This document shows, piece after piece, positions 6,952-8,599 of a DNA stretch of 8,599 nucleotides. The stretch comes from Nitrospiraceae bacterium. GTDB taxonomy: Bacteria > Nitrospirota > Nitrospiria > Nitrospirales > Nitrospiraceae. The notes below the pieces were generated by a model. That model did not search any database. It was not told the origin of the DNA and was given only the letters and a program-made list of their open reading frames with translations. The position numbers and the translations under genes are program-made. The number at the start of each line of letters is the position of its first letter. Within the stretch, counting starts at the first letter, position 1. The DNA lies in assembly GCA_025934615.1 (NCBI GenBank), contig JAICXS010000058.1:1-8599 (forward strand), read 5' to 3'.

Positions 6952-6959
6952 GGAAGCAA
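6931..6959 (-). promoter_or_regulatory. Putative promoter of the 68-residue gene
   Basis: Minus strand TTGCTT (6954-6959), a 17-base spacer and TTTAAT (6931-6936; 5 of 6 to TATAAT). The -35 match is weak (3 of 6). Spacing and position upstream of the ribosome binding site are right. The palindrome at 6928-6951 overlaps it. Confidence 0.4.
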
Positions 6960-7046
6960 ACCCGCCCGAACTGCCTTCTCAGTGCGTCTGTCGTGGTTTT
7001 GAGAAACGGCGAGAGCGCTCGAAGCGGTAGGGGGAACCGAAGCGGG

Positions 7047-7154
7047 TCAGTTCAATTTCGATTGAACGAGCAAGAGCGCCGCGCCGAACGCGACCAGCAC
7101 CAGCGAGATGAAGGTAAGCATCGATAAGCTGGTACTTAAGGCCAACAGAATCAT
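7047..7154 (-). CDS. Small single-pass membrane protein (35 residues), unknown function
   Basis: A 35-codon frame from ATG (7154) to TGA (7047-7049). The product starts MILLALSTSLSMLTFISLVL and ends VAFGAALLLVQSKLN: a strongly hydrophobic helix over about residues 9-30 followed by a short Gln-Ser-Lys-Leu-Asn tail, the pattern of a one-helix inner-membrane peptide. The ATG is preceded by AAAGGTGG (7160-7167) at five bases, a good ribosome binding site, which a random hydrophobic frame would rarely have. There is no family I recognise. It may be a small subunit or modulator of a membrane complex, or a type I toxin-like peptide, but neither can be shown here. It diverges from the chlorite dismutase-family gene, with 214 bases between the two start codons. 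Confidence 0.55.
   Translation of the reverse strand: MILLALSTSLSMLTFISLVLVAFGAALLLVQSKLN
7050..7067. repeat. Perfect 7-bp hairpin with TTCG loop at the end of the 35-residue gene
   Basis: GTTCAAT-TTCG-ATTGAAC on the plus strand: perfect 7-bp arms around a four-base loop. It covers the last six codons of the 35-residue gene and directly abuts its stop codon. No T-tract follows on either strand, so it is not a standard intrinsic terminator. It may protect an RNA 3' end or be a protein binding site. Confidence 0.5.
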
Positions 7155-7368
7155 GAGTGCCACCTTTCGTTACTGTCTCTCAGTATCCTCACTGTGCCGG
7201 CCTAAATCTATTCCTCGAAAGTCCTACGCCTTAGCGACTAAGCCGGGGGAATGCCTGTTTTTCGGACGTCGCGGGCTCTCGTTCCGGTATATTTGTTTGA
7301 TTGACAAAGCCGACAATGAAATGCTACACATCGCAATCTTTTCAGTGGAGTTGTAAGGAGGACCGTCG
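7155..7368. other. Divergent intergenic region
   Basis: 214 bases between the starts of the 35-residue gene (minus) and the chlorite dismutase-family gene (plus). On the plus strand TTGACA (7301-7306) is a perfect -35 hexamer; 18 bases on is TACACA (7325-7330), a poor -10, so a promoter here is plausible but may need help. A partial dyad CTTAG-CGA-CTAAG lies near 7229-7241. No further coding signal was seen. Confidence 0.35.
7355..7361 (+). promoter_or_regulatory. Ribosome binding site of the chlorite dismutase-family gene
   Basis: AAGGAGG seven bases before the ATG at 7369; it decides this start. Confidence 0.85.
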
Positions 7369-8079
7369 ATGGCCAGCGGTGAGCAACAGCCTGTCAAACG
7401 CCAGTTTGTCAATTTTGCGTTTTATAAAATCGACCCTGCCTGGCGCAGATTGCCCGAGGATGAGCGGACTCGCGGCAAACAAGAGTTCGTTCGCGTCGTG
7501 GAAGAATATACGTCTCGTGTCATCGTAATTCCTTACACGATGGTCGGCATCCGAGGCGACTGCGACATCATGCTCTGGCGTATCAGCTATGAACTGGAAC
7601 TGTTTCAGGAGATGAGTTCGAAACTCCTGTCCACCGGTCTCGGGAAGTATCTCTCGACCCCCTACTCTTATCTGGCCATGACGAAGCGATCCATTTATGT
7701 CGATCATCATGTGCATGAGAATCAGGAAAGCAAGCGGCTGACCATCGTGCCCGGCAAGAGTAAGTACATTTTCGTCTATCCATTTGTGAAAACACGCGAA
7801 TGGTTTTTGCTGACGAAGGCGGCCCGGCAGGGCATGATGGACGAGCACATCGAAGTCGGGCACCGGTTCCCATCGGTGAAGCTCAACACAACCTATTCGT
7901 TCGGATTGGACGACCAAGAATGGGTGGTCGCCTTCGAGACCGACAAGCCGGAGGATTTTCTCGATCTTGTAATGGCCCTGCGGGAGACCGAAGGCAGCCG
8001 GTATACGTTACGCGATACGCCGATCTTCACCTGTCTCCATAAAAGTCTGAAGGAAGCGCTCGATACACTGGGCGGGTAA
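7369..8079 (+). CDS. Chlorite dismutase/HemQ-family heme-binding protein
   Basis: 236 residues, the usual length of one subunit with two ferredoxin-like folds. The family covers true chlorite dismutase (chlorite to chloride and O2) and HemQ (coproheme decarboxylase, the last step of coproporphyrin-dependent heme synthesis). Landmarks: TPYSYLAMTKRSIYV (97-111), KYIFVYPFVKTREWF (132-146) with Y137 aligned to the catalytic Tyr of HemQ, MMDEHIEVGHRF (156-167) with H160 as probable proximal heme ligand, and VKLNTTYSFGLDDQEWVVAF (170-189). The distal position in that last segment, Arg in active chlorite dismutases and Gln in Firmicutes HemQ, is Leu172 by my alignment. The Y-P-F and M-T-K-R-S motifs favour a HemQ-like role over chlorite degradation, but function is unproven. 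The start has AAGGAGG (7355-7361) seven bases upstream. No signal peptide, so cytoplasmic. A strong terminator follows. Confidence 0.9.
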   Translation: MASGEQQPVKRQFVNFAFYKIDPAWRRLPEDERTRGKQEFVRVVEEYTSRVIVIPYTMVGIRGDCDIMLWRISYELELFQEMSSKLLSTGLGKYLSTPYSYLAMTKRSIYVDHHVHENQESKRLTIVPGKSKYIFVYPFVKTREWFLLTKAARQGMMDEHIEVGHRFPSVKLNTTYSFGLDDQEWVVAFETDKPEDFLDLVMALRETEGSRYTLRDTPIFTCLHKSLKEALDTLGG

Positions 8080-8112
8080 GCAGACTGCTGGACTCGCTCC
8101 GAACATCATCAT

Positions 8113-8152
8113 GACGGCCTTCCGAACTGAGTTCGGAAGGCCGTCGTCGTTT
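8113..8152 (+). terminator. Intrinsic terminator after the chlorite dismutase-family gene
   Basis: GACGGCCTTCCGAAC (8113-8127), loop TGA, GTTCGGAAGGCCGTC (8131-8145): a perfect 15-bp GC-rich stem starting 34 bases after the stop codon. The plus-strand 3' side reads GTCGTTT, only a short T-tract, so termination may be partly factor-assisted. It lies between convergent genes; the opposite strand has no T-run after the stem. Confidence 0.8.
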
Positions 8153-8334
8153 CAGCATACGGGCGCATCGAATCACCCGCCGAAATCGATCACTTATTAA
8201 ACTGGCCGCCCCTGTGCGAAGAGGGCGAGCGTCGGTGGAATAGCAGATAAGGGAAGAGCAAGATCGACATGGTCGTATCGGCAACGCGTTCATCGGCATG
8301 GACGGTATTTGGGCATCCTTAGATCCGGACTAGC
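8153..8334. other. Intergenic stretch with no recognisable content
   Basis: 182 bases between the terminator and the CheB remnant. Frames on both strands were read; none has a ribosome binding site or recognisable protein motif. The one open frame through it (minus, from 8299) runs across the terminator into the chlorite dismutase-family gene and looks spurious. Confidence 0.5.
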
Positions 8335-8599
8335 CTAGCCCCATGATGTTTCATCGCGATGAGGCGCGCGGACTTGTTTGAGCCGCGCCCCAAGCCTTCG
8401 GGTCGAATTCTCATCGATGTGCTTCAGCAACAGTGAGATTGCGGACCAGAGAGAATCTTTCAGTTGGGCTTCTGCAACAGGCTGGAGAGTGAGTAGGCGT
8501 GCCCCACCTTGCGGACAAACTGGAGATGCGGGCCGTCTCCGTCCATCCATTGGGAGAAGACACACGAGCAGCCGGGACATCTGATGTCTGTGACTTCCC
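8335..8599 (-). pseudogene. Frameshifted C-terminal end of a CheB-type protein-glutamate methylesterase, open at the window edge
   Basis: From the right edge one frame reads TDIRCPGCSCVFSQWMDGDG, then Q-F-V-R-K and VGHAYSLSSLL (8475-8507), and hits TGA at 8460-8462. A second frame picks up at once with AEAQLKDSLWSAISLLLKH and ends at TAG (8335-8337). Together they match the C-terminal tail found in many stand-alone CheB proteins: C-P-x-C, a Gly-rich turn, R-C-x-VGHAYS, SLL, then a helix of the type A-L-E-D-A-L-W-A-A-L. The join needs a one-base deletion or two-base insertion within 8463-8475. The Cys expected before V-G-H-A-Y is replaced (V-R-K-V-G-H), losing a probable metal ligand. Substitution plus frameshift suggest decay rather than a read error. 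The methylesterase domain would lie beyond the window, so whether it is intact cannot be seen. Confidence 0.75.

Noticed and set aside
6939..7127. 62-codon plus-strand frame
   Set aside because: Arg/Gly/Ser-rich, no ribosome binding site, and opposed to the better supported 35-residue minus-strand gene.
7225..7245. Small dyad CTTAG-CGA-CTAAG in the divergent region
   Set aside because: Only five perfect pairs with a flanking mismatch; too short to claim as an operator by itself.
7342..7917. 191-codon minus-strand frame opposite the chlorite dismutase-family gene
   Set aside because: Shadow frame; the plus-strand gene has strong family motifs and an ideal ribosome binding site.
8027..8299. 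90-codon minus-strand frame
   Set aside because: Runs across the 15-bp terminator hairpin and into the 3' end of the chlorite dismutase-family gene; no ribosome binding site or motif.
8335..8580. 81-codon minus-strand frame as an intact small gene starting at 8580
   Set aside because: Only its second half resembles CheB; the matching first half (CPGC, VGHAYS) is in another frame, so this is the back end of a frameshifted gene.

Overview
This window looks like a stretch of chromosome from a moderately GC-rich, free-living Gram-negative-type bacterium. The housekeeping order cinA-thpR-recA-recX-alaS next to a chlorite-dismutase/HemQ-family gene suggests a Nitrospira-like member of Nitrospirota. 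That placement is inferred from protein style and gene order, not from a database search.

Layout: the left three quarters are coded on the minus strand. Read in transcription order they are cinA (6613-5333), thpR (5340-4744, overlapping cinA by 8 bases), recA (4669-3539), recX (3449-3000) and alaS (2897 to the left edge). recA-recX-alaS is a classic bacterial neighbourhood: the DNA recombinase, its modulator, and alanyl-tRNA synthetase. cinA and thpR encode a nucleotide-salvage/repair enzyme and an RNA 2',3'-cyclic phosphodiesterase. Upstream of cinA are two small minus-strand genes, a 68-residue soluble protein with an excellent ribosome binding site and a 35-residue single-helix membrane protein. 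Diverging from these on the plus strand is a chlorite dismutase/HemQ-family gene (7369-8079), ended by a strong 15-bp hairpin terminator. The far right holds the broken 3' end of a CheB-type methylesterase gene on the minus strand.

The two window ends are the anomalous parts. At the left, the alaS frame runs without a stop into about 90 codons of a class C beta-lactamase/EstB-like serine hydrolase. The join falls in a short sequence that both families share (P-E-F-A-Q-A-G-K). This is either a recombination fusion or, more likely, an assembly chimera. At the right, the CheB tail carries a frameshift and has lost a conserved cysteine, which suggests decay.

Regulatory structure also stands out. 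There is a 24-bp palindrome in the putative promoter of the 68-residue gene, a perfect 10-bp palindrome touching the recA -10 box, a cinA promoter placed so that its mRNA would start at or next to the start codon, and a perfect UUCG-type hairpin at the end of the 35-residue gene. I found no tRNA, rRNA, CRISPR array or insertion sequence.
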